The notes under the pieces were generated by a model. That model made no database searches, was not told the origin of the DNA, and was given only the letters and a program-made list of their open reading frames with translations. Positions 9,745 to 18,167 of a stretch of DNA of 38,926 nt are shown here, in pieces. This DNA is from Calditrichota bacterium (GTDB taxonomy: Bacteria; Calditrichota; Calditrichia; JAJRVZ01). The stretch covers positions 1 through 38,926 of the forward strand of contig JAJRVZ010000147.1 in the NCBI GenBank assembly GCA_024277055.1, written 5' to 3'. How positions within the stretch are numbered: position 1 is the first letter of the stretch; each line of letters begins with the position of its first letter. Both the position numbers and the translations under genes were made by a program.

Positions 9745-10161
9745 ATGAATCGTGCATTTTACATACTCATAGTGCTACTGGTTGCAATTTCCGCAAATGC
9801 CCAGATCGCTGTAATCGCAAATAAATCCGTTCCTGTCAGCAGTATCGAGCGCAGTCGGTTGCTGGATTTGTACAGCGGTGAAATAAAGCAATGGAACGAC
9901 AGTATACCGGTGATAGTTTTTGATTACAAACCCAAAAGCGAATTCAAAGACCGCTTTTATAAATATCTGGGAAAATCCACCGCGCGCATGAAATCGATCT
10001 GGCTGAAATTGATGCTGGCCGGGGAAGGCGACCCCCCCGAAGCGCTGAAAACCGAAGAAGATATATTAAATAAAGTCGCCACGACCCCCGGTGCGCTGGG
10101 GTTTGTTCGTATTAATAAAATAAGCGACCAGGTCAAAGTTTTGTTGAAAATCGGGCCATAG
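9745..10161 (+). CDS. Short periplasmic phosphate-binding-like (PstS-type) protein
   Basis: 138 aa with a signal peptide (about 19 residues, ending ISANAQ). The mature part begins 'IAVIANKSVPVSS' and contains 'LYSGEIKQWNDSIPV' and 'TTPGALGFVRI', the hallmark segments of the PBP-like domain in PstS-type phosphate-binding proteins. At about 120 mature residues it is roughly half a classical PstS, so it is a single-lobe or reduced form, a known class of short 'phosphate ABC transporter substrate-binding' proteins without an adjacent transporter. There is no ABC permease or ATPase nearby. With 4 bases to the histidine kinase, it may act as a periplasmic ligand receptor for that kinase instead of a transporter component. 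Phosphate as ligand is inferred, not shown. Confidence 0.8.
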   Translation: MNRAFYILIVLLVAISANAQIAVIANKSVPVSSIERSRLLDLYSGEIKQWNDSIPVIVFDYKPKSEFKDRFYKYLGKSTARMKSIWLKLMLAGEGDPPEALKTEEDILNKVATTPGALGFVRINKISDQVKVLLKIGP

Positions 10162-10165
10162 GTTC

Positions 10166-11923
10166 ATGAAAAAAATCCGGGACTTCAAGCTCAGCACCAA
10201 ACAGCTGATCGGTTTTGGAGTAATTCTGATACTCATGGGCGCTGCCAATATATTCAGTATTCACAGCATGCGCGATCTGAAATTCGGATTCGACCGGGTG
10301 ACAGCCAACTGGTTACCGCGTGCTGTTGCCGTCACTAATATCAATCTCAACACCTCTGAATTACGTCGCTCTCAGTTACAATACATCATGCTCAATGATG
10401 CGCACTCCCGTCATGTTCAAACCGAAGAACTCATTTCCTTTATTGACAAAATCAATGAAAACATCGACGCCTACCTGGCCCTGCGCGATCAGGCCGCGGA
10501 GATGGGTATTTATTCGGAAAAGGAAAAAGAATTATATGACCGTTTCAATGATCAGTGGGTGGAATACCAGGATCTGAGCTTTAATTTTTTCCGCCTCGTC
10601 CACTCCGGTAATTCCGACGAGGCCGTAGCCCTCATTAACGGTCCGTTAAAAGACGCTTATATTGAATGCAGCTCGGTGCTGCAAAACCTGGTATCGTTGT
10701 ACCAGAAAGAAGTCGGACAGGCGGCGGAAAATGCGGCGAAATCATTTCTGGCCGTACGTGGTGTTACCATTACCCTGCTGATAACCACCATGCTGCTTTC
10801 ACTGGTTTTCGCCGTCGGACTGGTACGCTGGACCGTTGTTCCCGTTCATTACCTGGAAAAGGCGGCGCGGTCTGTGGCCGACGGGAATCTGGATGTGCAG
10901 CTGAAGGTAAGCAGTAAAGATGAAATCGGTAACCTGTCGCAATCTTTTAATATTATGACCAGGGCGTTGAAAGCGGCACGGGACAAAACGGAAGAACAGG
11001 CGGAACGGTTGCGACTGCAGTGGGAGGTTCTGCGCGACACCAACAACGAACTGGAAGAAAAATCGAAGCGCTTGCAGCAGAAAAACAAGGAACTGAAAGA
11101 AGCCATGAACACGTTGAAAGCCATGCAGGCGCAGCTGGTGGACAAGGAAAAAATGGCTTCACTGGGGCAACTCACCGCCGGGATCGCCCACGAAATCAAT
11201 AATCCCATAAACTTTGTCAGTTCCGGAGTATCACCACTGAAAAGAGATTTTCAGGAACTGAAGGAACTTCTGAACCGCTACGCCCGGTTACACACCATCA
11301 AAGCGGTGCCGGAGGAACTGGAAAAGATCAGGGCGTTTCGCAGGCGGATCGATGCAGATTTCCTGATGGAGGAAATCGATTCGTTACTGAACGGTATTGC
11401 GGAGGGCGCCGACCGCACGAAAGAAATCGTTTCCGGTTTGCGCAGTTTTTCGCGGCTGGATGAAAACGTCATAAAATCCGTCGACCTGCACGAGGGAATC
11501 GACAATACGTTGATGCTTCTGTGGCATAAAATCAAACACCGCATCGAAGTCAAAAAGGAATACGGTTACCTGCCGCAGGTGGAGTGCCACCCGGGAAAAA
11601 TAAACCAGGTATTTCTGAATCTGCTGAACAATGCCGTGCAGGCCATTGAAAATGAAGGAAAAATCGTTATCCGCACCGGAATGGAAGATAACACGGTTTG
11701 TGTATCCATCAGTGATGACGGGCGTGGCATCGGGCCGGAAATCATAAACAAAATTTTCGATCCGTTTTTCACCACGAAGGAGGTGGGTGAAGGCACCGGC
11801 CTGGGCCTGTCGATCAGCTACGGAATTATTCAAAAACATCACGGCAGTCTTACAGTGGAATCGGAACCCGGAAAAGGGAGTACGTTCACCATTCGTCTGC
11901 CCCTGAAACAAAACAGCGAGTGA
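10166..11923 (+). CDS. Membrane sensor histidine kinase with 4-helix-bundle sensor and HAMP domain
   Basis: 585 aa. Order: TM1 (about 14-33), an extracytoplasmic four-helix-bundle-like sensor (34-190) resembling the ligand domain of chemoreceptors, TM2 (about 195-222), HAMP (223-278), a coiled coil (280-335), HisKA with phospho-acceptor His342 in GIAHEINNP, then HATPase with N box (NLLNNAVQAIE), G1 (DDGRGIG), F box (FDPFFTTK) and G2 (GTGLGLSI). All catalytic motifs are intact, so it should be active. It should autophosphorylate and pass phosphate to the response regulator encoded 7 bases downstream. The adjacent periplasmic binding protein is the likely stimulus partner. There is no receiver or PAS domain. 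Confidence 0.93.
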   Translation: MKKIRDFKLSTKQLIGFGVILILMGAANIFSIHSMRDLKFGFDRVTANWLPRAVAVTNINLNTSELRRSQLQYIMLNDAHSRHVQTEELISFIDKINENIDAYLALRDQAAEMGIYSEKEKELYDRFNDQWVEYQDLSFNFFRLVHSGNSDEAVALINGPLKDAYIECSSVLQNLVSLYQKEVGQAAENAAKSFLAVRGVTITLLITTMLLSLVFAVGLVRWTVVPVHYLEKAARSVADGNLDVQLKVSSKDEIGNLSQSFNIMTRALKAARDKTEEQAERLRLQWEVLRDTNNELEEKSKRLQQKNKELKEAMNTLKAMQAQLVDKEKMASLGQLTAGIAHEINNPINFVSSGVSPLKRDFQELKELLNRYARLHTIKAVPEELEKIRAFRRRIDADFLMEEIDSLLNGIAEGADRTKEIVSGLRSFSRLDENVIKSVDLHEGIDNTLMLLWHKIKHRIEVKKEYGYLPQVECHPGKINQVFLNLLNNAVQAIENEGKIVIRTGMEDNTVCVSISDDGRGIGPEIINKIFDPFFTTKEVGEGTGLGLSISYGIIQKHHGSLTVESEPGKGSTFTIRLPLKQNSE

Positions 11924-11930
11924 ATAGAAT

Positions 11931-13022
11931 ATGGCCGATAAAAATTTCAATATACTGTATGTGGACGACGAAGAGCAGAATCTGGTGGCATTCAAAGCCG
12001 CGTTCCGCAGGGAATATAATGTTTTCACCGCCATCAGCGCTGAAGAGGGTTTCAAGGTTTTACGCCAAAATCAGATCAGCCTTGTAATTACCGACCAGCG
12101 CATGCCACACATGACCGGTATCCAGTTCCTCGAAAAAATGATTCCCGAATTTCCGGATGTTATACGGATCGTTTTGACCGGCTTCAGCGATGTTGAGGCC
12201 ATTATCGGCGCCATCAATACGGGCAGGGTTTTCCGCTATATTACAAAACCGTGGGATGAGACCGAACTGAAAATGACCATCGACAATGCCCTGCAACTAT
12301 ACATGCTGCAGCAGACAAACAATGATATTCTGGACGAGCTGCGCAAGCGAATCAACGAGCAGGAGAAAACGCTGCGTTTATTTGAAAAATACGTTCCGCA
12401 GGAAGTGGTAAAGCGCTCTCTGGAAGCCAGCGACGATTCCATTCTTGACGGCGAGCTGCATGATGTCTCCGTCCTGTTTTGTGATATCCGCGGCTTCACG
12501 CCGCTCAGCGAACGCATCAGTCCGAAGGATGTGGTTGAACTGCTCAATGCCTATTACACGGTCATGACCGCATCCATTAAAAAATACCACGGCACGGTGA
12601 TTCAATTCGTGGGTGATGAGATTTTCGCCTGTTTCGGCGCACCTGTACCGACGGAGCACAACGAACGCAATGCCGTTTTCTGCGCCCGGGAAATGATTCA
12701 GAATCTGAAAATACTGAACGAACGATTTGCCGAACGATTCGAAACCGAAATCCACGTCGGCATCGGCATTAACTCCGGCGAGGTGATCGCCGGCAATGTC
12801 GGCTCGGAAGATCACATCGACTACTGCATAACCGGCGATACGGTGAACACCGGCAAGCGCATCGAAACCCTGACCAGGGACCATCCGGATACCGTGCTGA
12901 TCAGTTTGCAGGTTTATGAACGCCTGAACGGTAAAATCGAGACCCGCGCCTGGCAACCGGTTCACGTGAAAGGCAAAAAGGAAAAGTTGCAAGTGTACGA
13001 AGTTGTGAGAAGTGACGGGTGA
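11931..13022 (+). CDS. Response regulator fused to class III adenylate/guanylate cyclase
   Basis: 363 aa. The receiver domain (about 5-125) has the acidic pair Asp12/Asp13, phospho-acceptor Asp55 in VITDQRMP, and conserved Lys in YITKPW. A helical linker (126-175) leads to a class III cyclase domain (176-355). Metal-binding aspartates are Asp185 (FCDIRGFT) and Asp229 (VGDEIF); transition-state residues are Asn306 and Arg310 (VNTGKRIE). The base-recognition positions are atypical: Gln225 where adenylate cyclases have Lys, and Cys299 (YCITGD) where they have Thr/Asp; guanylate cyclases use Glu/Cys. The product is therefore cAMP or cGMP, undecided. It is presumably switched by phosphorylation from the upstream kinase and is the cytoplasmic output of the operon. 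There is no obvious Shine-Dalgarno; it probably depends on translation of the preceding gene. Confidence 0.93.
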   Translation: MADKNFNILYVDDEEQNLVAFKAAFRREYNVFTAISAEEGFKVLRQNQISLVITDQRMPHMTGIQFLEKMIPEFPDVIRIVLTGFSDVEAIIGAINTGRVFRYITKPWDETELKMTIDNALQLYMLQQTNNDILDELRKRINEQEKTLRLFEKYVPQEVVKRSLEASDDSILDGELHDVSVLFCDIRGFTPLSERISPKDVVELLNAYYTVMTASIKKYHGTVIQFVGDEIFACFGAPVPTEHNERNAVFCAREMIQNLKILNERFAERFETEIHVGIGINSGEVIAGNVGSEDHIDYCITGDTVNTGKRIETLTRDHPDTVLISLQVYERLNGKIETRAWQPVHVKGKKEKLQVYEVVRSDG

Positions 13023-13081
13023 CGGAAGAACGAAATTTTTCGATCCATCCGGGTTTTTTACCGGGCTGACCTTTGTGCTGA

Positions 13082-13876
13082 CTATTTCTTTTCCGCGACC
13101 AGCGAATATACCAGCGGGATTTTATCTCCCAGGTGTTTTATACGAATTTTTTTTTCGGCTATTTTCACCGTTTCGTCAAAACAGTCATAGGGTGAATAGT
13201 CGTATTCACGAAAATCGCAGATTGTCAACCCCTTTTTGATCAGACCGTTGACCACTTCGGCCAGCCCGTGGTTCCAGGAAACAAACTCAATACGGATCGG
13301 CGCTTTCCGGTCGGCATAGGTACCATCAGCTTTCTCCACAAACGGTTCCGAATTGAAGTAGCGGTTTTCTATTTTTTGAAATTTGTAATCAAACATCCAG
13401 ACAACCGGGTGAAATTCGACGAAAATGAATTTGCCGCCGGGCTTCAAATACCGTGAAACGATGCCTGCCCATTTGTTGATGTCCGGCAACCAGCTGATCG
13501 TACCGTAGGAAGTAAAAACCAAGTCAAATTGCCGGTCCAGATGATTGGGGAGGTCGTAAATATCGCAGCGGATAAATTCCGAATTCAAGCCTGTCTGTGC
13601 GGCAAGGTTCATTGCTTCAGCAATCGCCACATCCGACAGATCAACACCCGTGCAGCGGGCGCCCATACGTTCCAGCGACAGGGTATCTGTTCCGAAATGA
13701 CACTGCAGGTGCAGCAGGGATTTTCCACGAATGTCTCCCAGTAAATCCAGTTCAATACCGTTCAAAGAAGACTTGCCCTGCAAAAATCCCTTTACATCAT
13801 AAAAGTCGGATTTGACATGCACCGGTGTGCGCTGGTTCCATGATTTTCTGTTAATATTCAGATAGTCTTTATGCAT
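13082..13876 (-). CDS. Class I SAM-dependent methyltransferase
   Basis: I use ATG 13876 (264 aa). It overlaps the MoxR stop by 8 bases (ATGCATAA), giving translational coupling; the upstream ATG at 13903 would overlap by 35 bases. The fold motifs are clear: motif I 'LLHLQCHFGTDTLSLERMGA' (Rossmann loop in the variant form LQCHFG), acidic motif 'CTGVDLSDVAI' and the motif IV region 'FDLVFTSYGTISWL'. It is a Methyltransf_11/25-type enzyme. The substrate cannot be told; small-molecule and protein or lipid methylation are all possible. It converges with the cyclase gene with a 60-base gap. Confidence 0.85.
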   Translation of the reverse strand: MHKDYLNINRKSWNQRTPVHVKSDFYDVKGFLQGKSSLNGIELDLLGDIRGKSLLHLQCHFGTDTLSLERMGARCTGVDLSDVAIAEAMNLAAQTGLNSEFIRCDIYDLPNHLDRQFDLVFTSYGTISWLPDINKWAGIVSRYLKPGGKFIFVEFHPVVWMFDYKFQKIENRYFNSEPFVEKADGTYADRKAPIRIEFVSWNHGLAEVVNGLIKKGLTICDFREYDYSPYDCFDETVKIAEKKIRIKHLGDKIPLVYSLVAEKK

Positions 13877-14885
13877 TTTTCGATTCGAAGGATACCAGGT
13901 CATTGATTACTCGTTCGATAATCGCCTCAACGCCTATATTTTCAGCTTCGGCGGAATAGGACAACACCACCCTGTGTCGTAAAACCGGCAAAGCGACCGC
14001 CTGCACATCGGCGATATCCGGGGTCGGCCTGCCCTGCAGTGCGGCGCGTACTTTGGCGCCGAGGATCAGGTATTGCGACGCCCGCGGCCCGGCACCCCAG
14101 CGAATCCAGTCTTTGATGTAAGGAAATTCACCATTTTCCTGCGGACGGGTGGCGCTGACCAGTTTGACGGCATAATCGATTACGTTATCAGCCACAGGGA
14201 TGCGCCGCGCCAAATCCTGAAATCCCGTCAACTCATCTTTCGCAACGATCCGTTTTGCCAGTGCCTCCGCCCCCCCTGTTGTCTGTTTCACAATCTGCTT
14301 TTCTTCTTCCGGCCCGGGGTAATCCAGCCACAGGTTGAACATGAAACGATCCAGTTGCGCTTCCGGCAGCGGATAGGTTCCTTCCTGTTCAATGGGATTT
14401 TGCGTGGCCAGTACGAAAAACGGCAGCGACATGTCGTATTTTTCACCGGCGGCGGTTACGCTGTACTCCTGCATGGCTTCCAGCAGGGCCGATTGAGTTT
14501 TCGGCGGGGTACGGTTGATTTCATCCGCAAGAATCAGATTGGCAAATATCGGACCTTTGATAAACTTGAATGCTTTTTTGCCTGTGCTCACGTCCTCTTC
14601 GATGATTTCGGTGCCGGTGATATCCGACGGCATCAGATCGGGGGTGAACTGAATACGGGAAAATTCCAGATCCAGAATATCGGCCAGCGTTTTAATCAAC
14701 AGTGTTTTTGCCAGGCCGGGAACGCCGATCAGCAAACAGTGCCCGCGGGCGAACAGCGAGATCAGTAATTGATCCACGACTTCCTCCTGGCCGACAATCA
14801 CCTGTGCGATTTCTTTTTTAATTGCCGCACAGCGTTCCGCCATCAGTTTTAATTGTTCTATGTCATTCGTTTCTTTTTTACTCAT
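13869..14885 (-). CDS. MoxR family AAA+ ATPase
   Basis: 338 aa. Walker A is GVPGLAKT (54-61), Walker B LILADE (about 117-122) followed by the MoxR signature INRTPPKTQSALLEAMQE, and sensor 1 is in LATQNP. The start ATG at 14885 has AAGGA 8 bases upstream. MoxR proteins are chaperone-like ATPases that usually act with VWA and DUF58 proteins encoded next to them, in cofactor insertion, envelope stress or protein-complex maturation. Here only a methyltransferase follows on the same strand, so the usual partners are absent from the window. It is divergent from rlmN. Confidence 0.93.
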   Translation of the reverse strand: MSKKETNDIEQLKLMAERCAAIKKEIAQVIVGQEEVVDQLLISLFARGHCLLIGVPGLAKTLLIKTLADILDLEFSRIQFTPDLMPSDITGTEIIEEDVSTGKKAFKFIKGPIFANLILADEINRTPPKTQSALLEAMQEYSVTAAGEKYDMSLPFFVLATQNPIEQEGTYPLPEAQLDRFMFNLWLDYPGPEEEKQIVKQTTGGAEALAKRIVAKDELTGFQDLARRIPVADNVIDYAVKLVSATRPQENGEFPYIKDWIRWGAGPRASQYLILGAKVRAALQGRPTPDIADVQAVALPVLRHRVVLSYSAEAENIGVEAIIERVINDLVSFESKNA

Positions 14886-14964
14886 TTAAATGTCCTTGAG
14901 ATAAATTGACCTGTTATGTAAATTTCGCCCGTTGAATTTTCATTTTACAAACCATGAAAAACTA

Positions 14965-16077
14965 ATGCAACCGAATAATCTGACAAAAACCGTTTTGCTG
15001 GGAATGTCGCGCAGTGAACTTGAACAGTTCGTCGCAGCCAGGGGCATTGAAAAATACCGCGCCGATCAACTGTTCAAGGGCATGTACGCCCAGGCACTGG
15101 AGAATTTTGACGGATTAACCACGCTTTCAAAAAAAATGCGGAACGAGCTGCAGCAGACCGCGCAAATCAGAACTTTCAAAACGCTGCAGGCCACCAAATC
15201 GCAAAAAGACGGCACCACCAAATTCCTGTGGGAGTTAAGCGACGGTAAAACCATCGAAAGCGTAATTATTTATGAAGGCCGACGGGTAACCTTCTGCATT
15301 TCCTCGCAGGTCGGCTGCGCGTTGGATTGCAAATTCTGTGCGACCGGTAAAATGGGTTTTCTACGTAATCTGACCAGCGGAGAAATTGTCGAGCAGGTTC
15401 TGTTGATGAAAGAACGGGCTGAACGGCCGCCGACGAATATCGTCTTCATGGGCATGGGCGAACCGCTGCTGAATCTGCGGAACGTACTGAAAGCGTCGGA
15501 GATCATCGCCGATCCTGCGGGTCTTTCCTTTGCCCGTAAAAAGATCACCATTTCCACGAGCGGAGTTATTCCCGGCATAAAAAAAATGGCCGACATCAAT
15601 GCCCCCTGGTCGCTGGCCATTTCGCTTAATGCGGTTTTCGAAGAGAAGCGCCGCGAGATCATGCCGGTTTCCATTCAATATCCGCTTCATGAATTGATGA
15701 AAGCGATCGAATATTATGTGCGGCGAACCGGAAAACGGGTTACTTTCGAATATATTCTGATCGGCGGCGTAAACGACGGTGAAGCCGATGCAAAAAGGAT
15801 CATTAAAATGACCGCACGCATTCCATGCAAGATAAACCTGATCCCATGCAACTCGACCGATCCGGACTTCCCGCCTCCGACAGGGGAACAGATTGTCCGG
15901 TTCAATAATTATCTGCTGGACAACCGTAAAACCTCAACCGTGCGCATGCGCAAAGGATGGGAAATTCAGGCAGCCTGCGGGCAATTGTACAGTGAGAACC
16001 GGGGTAAAGCCGGTGCAAAAATCTCGTTTAAATCAACGAATTCTATTGGAAAGTTGCCACATAAAAAGGAGACGTGA
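14965..16077 (+). CDS. rlmN: 23S rRNA (A2503-C2)/tRNA (A37-C2) methyltransferase RlmN
   Basis: Radical SAM enzyme adding a methyl group to C2 of adenine in 23S rRNA and some tRNAs. From ATG 14965 it is 370 aa, the usual length; an in-frame TTG at 14932 would add 11 residues and lacks a ribosome site. The iron-sulfur cysteines are Cys118, Cys122 and Cys125 in CALDCKFCATG. Other RlmN hallmarks are MGMGEPL, 'ISTSGVIPGI', 'SLAISLNA', 'FEYILIGGVND', and the C-terminal 'RMRKGWEIQAACGQL' region, which carries the catalytic methyl-accepting cysteine. The stop overlaps the ribosome site of adk, so the two genes form an operon. Confidence 0.97.
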   Translation: MQPNNLTKTVLLGMSRSELEQFVAARGIEKYRADQLFKGMYAQALENFDGLTTLSKKMRNELQQTAQIRTFKTLQATKSQKDGTTKFLWELSDGKTIESVIIYEGRRVTFCISSQVGCALDCKFCATGKMGFLRNLTSGEIVEQVLLMKERAERPPTNIVFMGMGEPLLNLRNVLKASEIIADPAGLSFARKKITISTSGVIPGIKKMADINAPWSLAISLNAVFEEKRREIMPVSIQYPLHELMKAIEYYVRRTGKRVTFEYILIGGVNDGEADAKRIIKMTARIPCKINLIPCNSTDPDFPPPTGEQIVRFNNYLLDNRKTSTVRMRKGWEIQAACGQLYSENRGKAGAKISFKSTNSIGKLPHKKET

Positions 16078-16078
16078 A

Positions 16079-16723
16079 ATGTATTTGATTCTGTTCGGAG
16101 CACCGGGAGTCGGGAAAGGCACACAGGCGAAACTGATCAGCGCAAAGTACGACATTCCTCAGATATCCACGGGAGACATGCTGCGCGCCGCGGTTAAGGA
16201 TCAAACCGATCTGGGTAAAAAAGCCGTAAAAATCATGTCACGGGGCGAACTGGTGCCGGATGACCTGATTCTCGATCTGATCCGCGAACGCTTTTCTCAG
16301 CCGGACTGCGACCACGGCTTCATCCTGGATGGTTTTCCACGCACCCTGGCTCAGGCGGAGGGTCTGGATGAGCTGGTGGCCGAAATGAACCTGCCTGAAC
16401 TGCGCTGCATTGAAATTCAGGTTCCCGATGAAAAAGTAATCGAACGCCTGGTGAACCGTCGCCTGTGCGATAACTGCGGCGCCGATTACAATATGATTAC
16501 CAATCCGCCGCCTGCGGATATGAAATGCACCATCTGCGGCGGCAATATTTACCAGCGCAAGGACGATAACGAAGAAACCATTTCCAATCGCCTCGAAGTT
16601 TATACCCGGCAAACCGCACCGGTAAAGGAACATTATCAAAAGAAAGGGCAATTTTTTTCAGTTGACGGCCAGATGCCGGTGGAAAAGGTTCAGGAAGCCA
16701 TTCAGGCGATTCTGAATAACTGA
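16079..16723 (+). CDS. adk: Adenylate kinase, zinc-finger LID type
   Basis: 214 aa, the standard long-form length. It catalyses AMP + ATP to 2 ADP in the cytoplasm. The start ATG at 16079 follows a strong AAGGAG and lies 1 base past the rlmN stop. The P-loop is GAPGVGKGT (7-15), the NMP-binding segment has 'STGDMLRAA', and 'ILDGFPRTLAQAE' is diagnostic. The LID contains four cysteines in two pairs (CDNCGADY and CTICGG), a zinc-binding LID as in many Gram-positive and thermophilic adenylate kinases. A strong intrinsic terminator follows directly. Confidence 0.98.
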   Translation: MYLILFGAPGVGKGTQAKLISAKYDIPQISTGDMLRAAVKDQTDLGKKAVKIMSRGELVPDDLILDLIRERFSQPDCDHGFILDGFPRTLAQAEGLDELVAEMNLPELRCIEIQVPDEKVIERLVNRRLCDNCGADYNMITNPPPADMKCTICGGNIYQRKDDNEETISNRLEVYTRQTAPVKEHYQKKGQFFSVDGQMPVEKVQEAIQAILNN

Positions 16724-16737
16724 AAACCGCTGCTTAA

Positions 16738-16779
16738 GGGCGGTTTGAAATTTATTTTTCAGGCCGCCGCTTTTTTTTT
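16738..16779 (+). terminator. Intrinsic terminator after adk
   Basis: Stem GGCGG with CCGCC, a 2+2 internal loop, an inner TGAAA/TTTCA stem, loop TTTATT, then GC and a run of nine T at 16771-16779. An overlapping alternative stem (AAACCGC/GCGGTTT at 16726-16747) could compete. It ends the rlmN-adk unit. Confidence 0.85.
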
Positions 16780-16877
16780 GAAAATTTTATTCCTCCAAAA
16801 TTGGCTTGATAATAAATATCCGCTAACCTACCTTAAACGGTGTGTATTTCAGTTGCTTATACGTTTTTTTTAGGGTG

Positions 16878-18167
16878 ATGACGCCGGTGTATCCCGTACA
16901 AAAATATTTACTGACAATCTTTTTTCTCTGCCTGGCACTTACAACCTTCTGGCACTGCGCCGAGCGGGAAAAACGTAACCCGCTGGATCCGGACAACCCG
17001 GAGGATAAAGCGCCGGTGAACGTCTGGGTTGTTTCCTATGAAGACAGAATTGTCGTTTCCTGGGACAGTCCCCGTCTGCAGGACATTGAGGGATTTGCAC
17101 TGTACCGCAAAGTGGAACCGGATACGGTCTTTACTCAATATGCTTTTCCTTTGCTGGCTTCACGACGTGAATTTGCCGACTACCACATCGAGTACGGGAA
17201 GCGCCACAGCTATTATGTCACGATTATCGGGCAACAGGATATTGAAAGCAAACCGTCCGAAACGGTTTCCACCGTTCCCGGTCCCGGTTTCAACTGGGTG
17301 GTCGATCGTCATGGTTACCAGATTATGAAATTCACCTATGATGCAGAGCATCGCATATTCCGGATGGATACGCCCCCCGTTCCTGAAGATATTGCCATAA
17401 TTAAAGAAAAAAATATCGGTATGGTCATCTTTTCCGTTTCGGGTTTAATGGAAAGCTTTAATACGGTAACGGGCGGCTGGCTTGAACAGTTTGAAGAAAT
17501 CAGGCACCCATACAGGATTGTAGCCGATAACGAGTTTTTCTGGATCATGGACAGCAGCGGTGCCTTGTACCGGATGAACCCGGATGACAATGATATCCGC
17601 TTGATTCATACAAATCTGTTGCAACCCACGGCCCTGGCCGCCGATACCAGCAATGGAATTATTTACCTGACGGACAGCGGACTGAACCGTGTTTTCCTTT
17701 TCAACAGGCAGGGTCTGCTGTTACGCACCATCGATTCACTGGGCGTTCAACCGTTGAAAGCACCCGAATCCATAGCCGTCAACCCGGTGGGACGGCAGCT
17801 ATGGATTGTAGAAAATGGCAAACAAAAAGATTACATTTATCTCGGTGGACTCAGCGGAAATCAATTCGCACTGGTGGACAGTTTACCGAATGCCGGTGCA
17901 CTGTCGGTCAACCCGCTGGATGGCACTCTGTGGGTTGTTTCACTGGAAGGGTTAAATTCCCGACTGGTGCAACTTTCCCCTGCCGGAACTCGTCAAATGG
18001 AGTTATCCGGATTCTACAATCCGTGGGCAATTCGCGTTAATCCTTACGACGGAACGTTACTAGTGGTGGATACAGGTAATTACAGATTGTTACACTTAAA
18101 CAATCAATTGGACATGATCGGCAAATTTACGAACTTTGTTCTGCCAACCAGGATCGTAATTGAATGA
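16878..18167 (+). CDS. Envelope FN3/NHL-type beta-propeller protein, probable lipoprotein
   Basis: I start at ATG 16878 (429 aa); an in-frame GTG at 16842 would add 12 residues. A hydrophobic leader ends in FWHC (Cys27), a non-canonical lipobox, followed by a charged region and 'NPLDPDNPED', a lipoprotein-type N-terminus common in this group. An FN3-like domain (about 40-120) is followed by repeated strand patterns such as 'LAADTSNGIIYLTDSGLNRV', 'IAVNPVGRQLWIVENG' and 'IRVNPYDGTLLVVDTGNYR', typical of NHL/6-bladed propellers. It should sit in the periplasm or outer membrane. Its stop overlaps the next start as ATGA, so it is translationally coupled to the membrane PP2C gene and could be a sensory or scaffold partner for it. 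The function itself is unknown. Confidence 0.75.
   Translation: MTPVYPVQKYLLTIFFLCLALTTFWHCAEREKRNPLDPDNPEDKAPVNVWVVSYEDRIVVSWDSPRLQDIEGFALYRKVEPDTVFTQYAFPLLASRREFADYHIEYGKRHSYYVTIIGQQDIESKPSETVSTVPGPGFNWVVDRHGYQIMKFTYDAEHRIFRMDTPPVPEDIAIIKEKNIGMVIFSVSGLMESFNTVTGGWLEQFEEIRHPYRIVADNEFFWIMDSSGALYRMNPDDNDIRLIHTNLLQPTALAADTSNGIIYLTDSGLNRVFLFNRQGLLLRTIDSLGVQPLKAPESIAVNPVGRQLWIVENGKQKDYIYLGGLSGNQFALVDSLPNAGALSVNPLDGTLWVVSLEGLNSRLVQLSPAGTRQMELSGFYNPWAIRVNPYDGTLLVVDTGNYRLLHLNNQLDMIGKFTNFVLPTRIVIE

Noticed and set aside
13023-13081. CCGGG...CCGGG around a T run between convergent genes as a terminator
   Set aside because: The arms are direct, not inverted, apart from a 4-base self-complementary core, so no stable stem forms.
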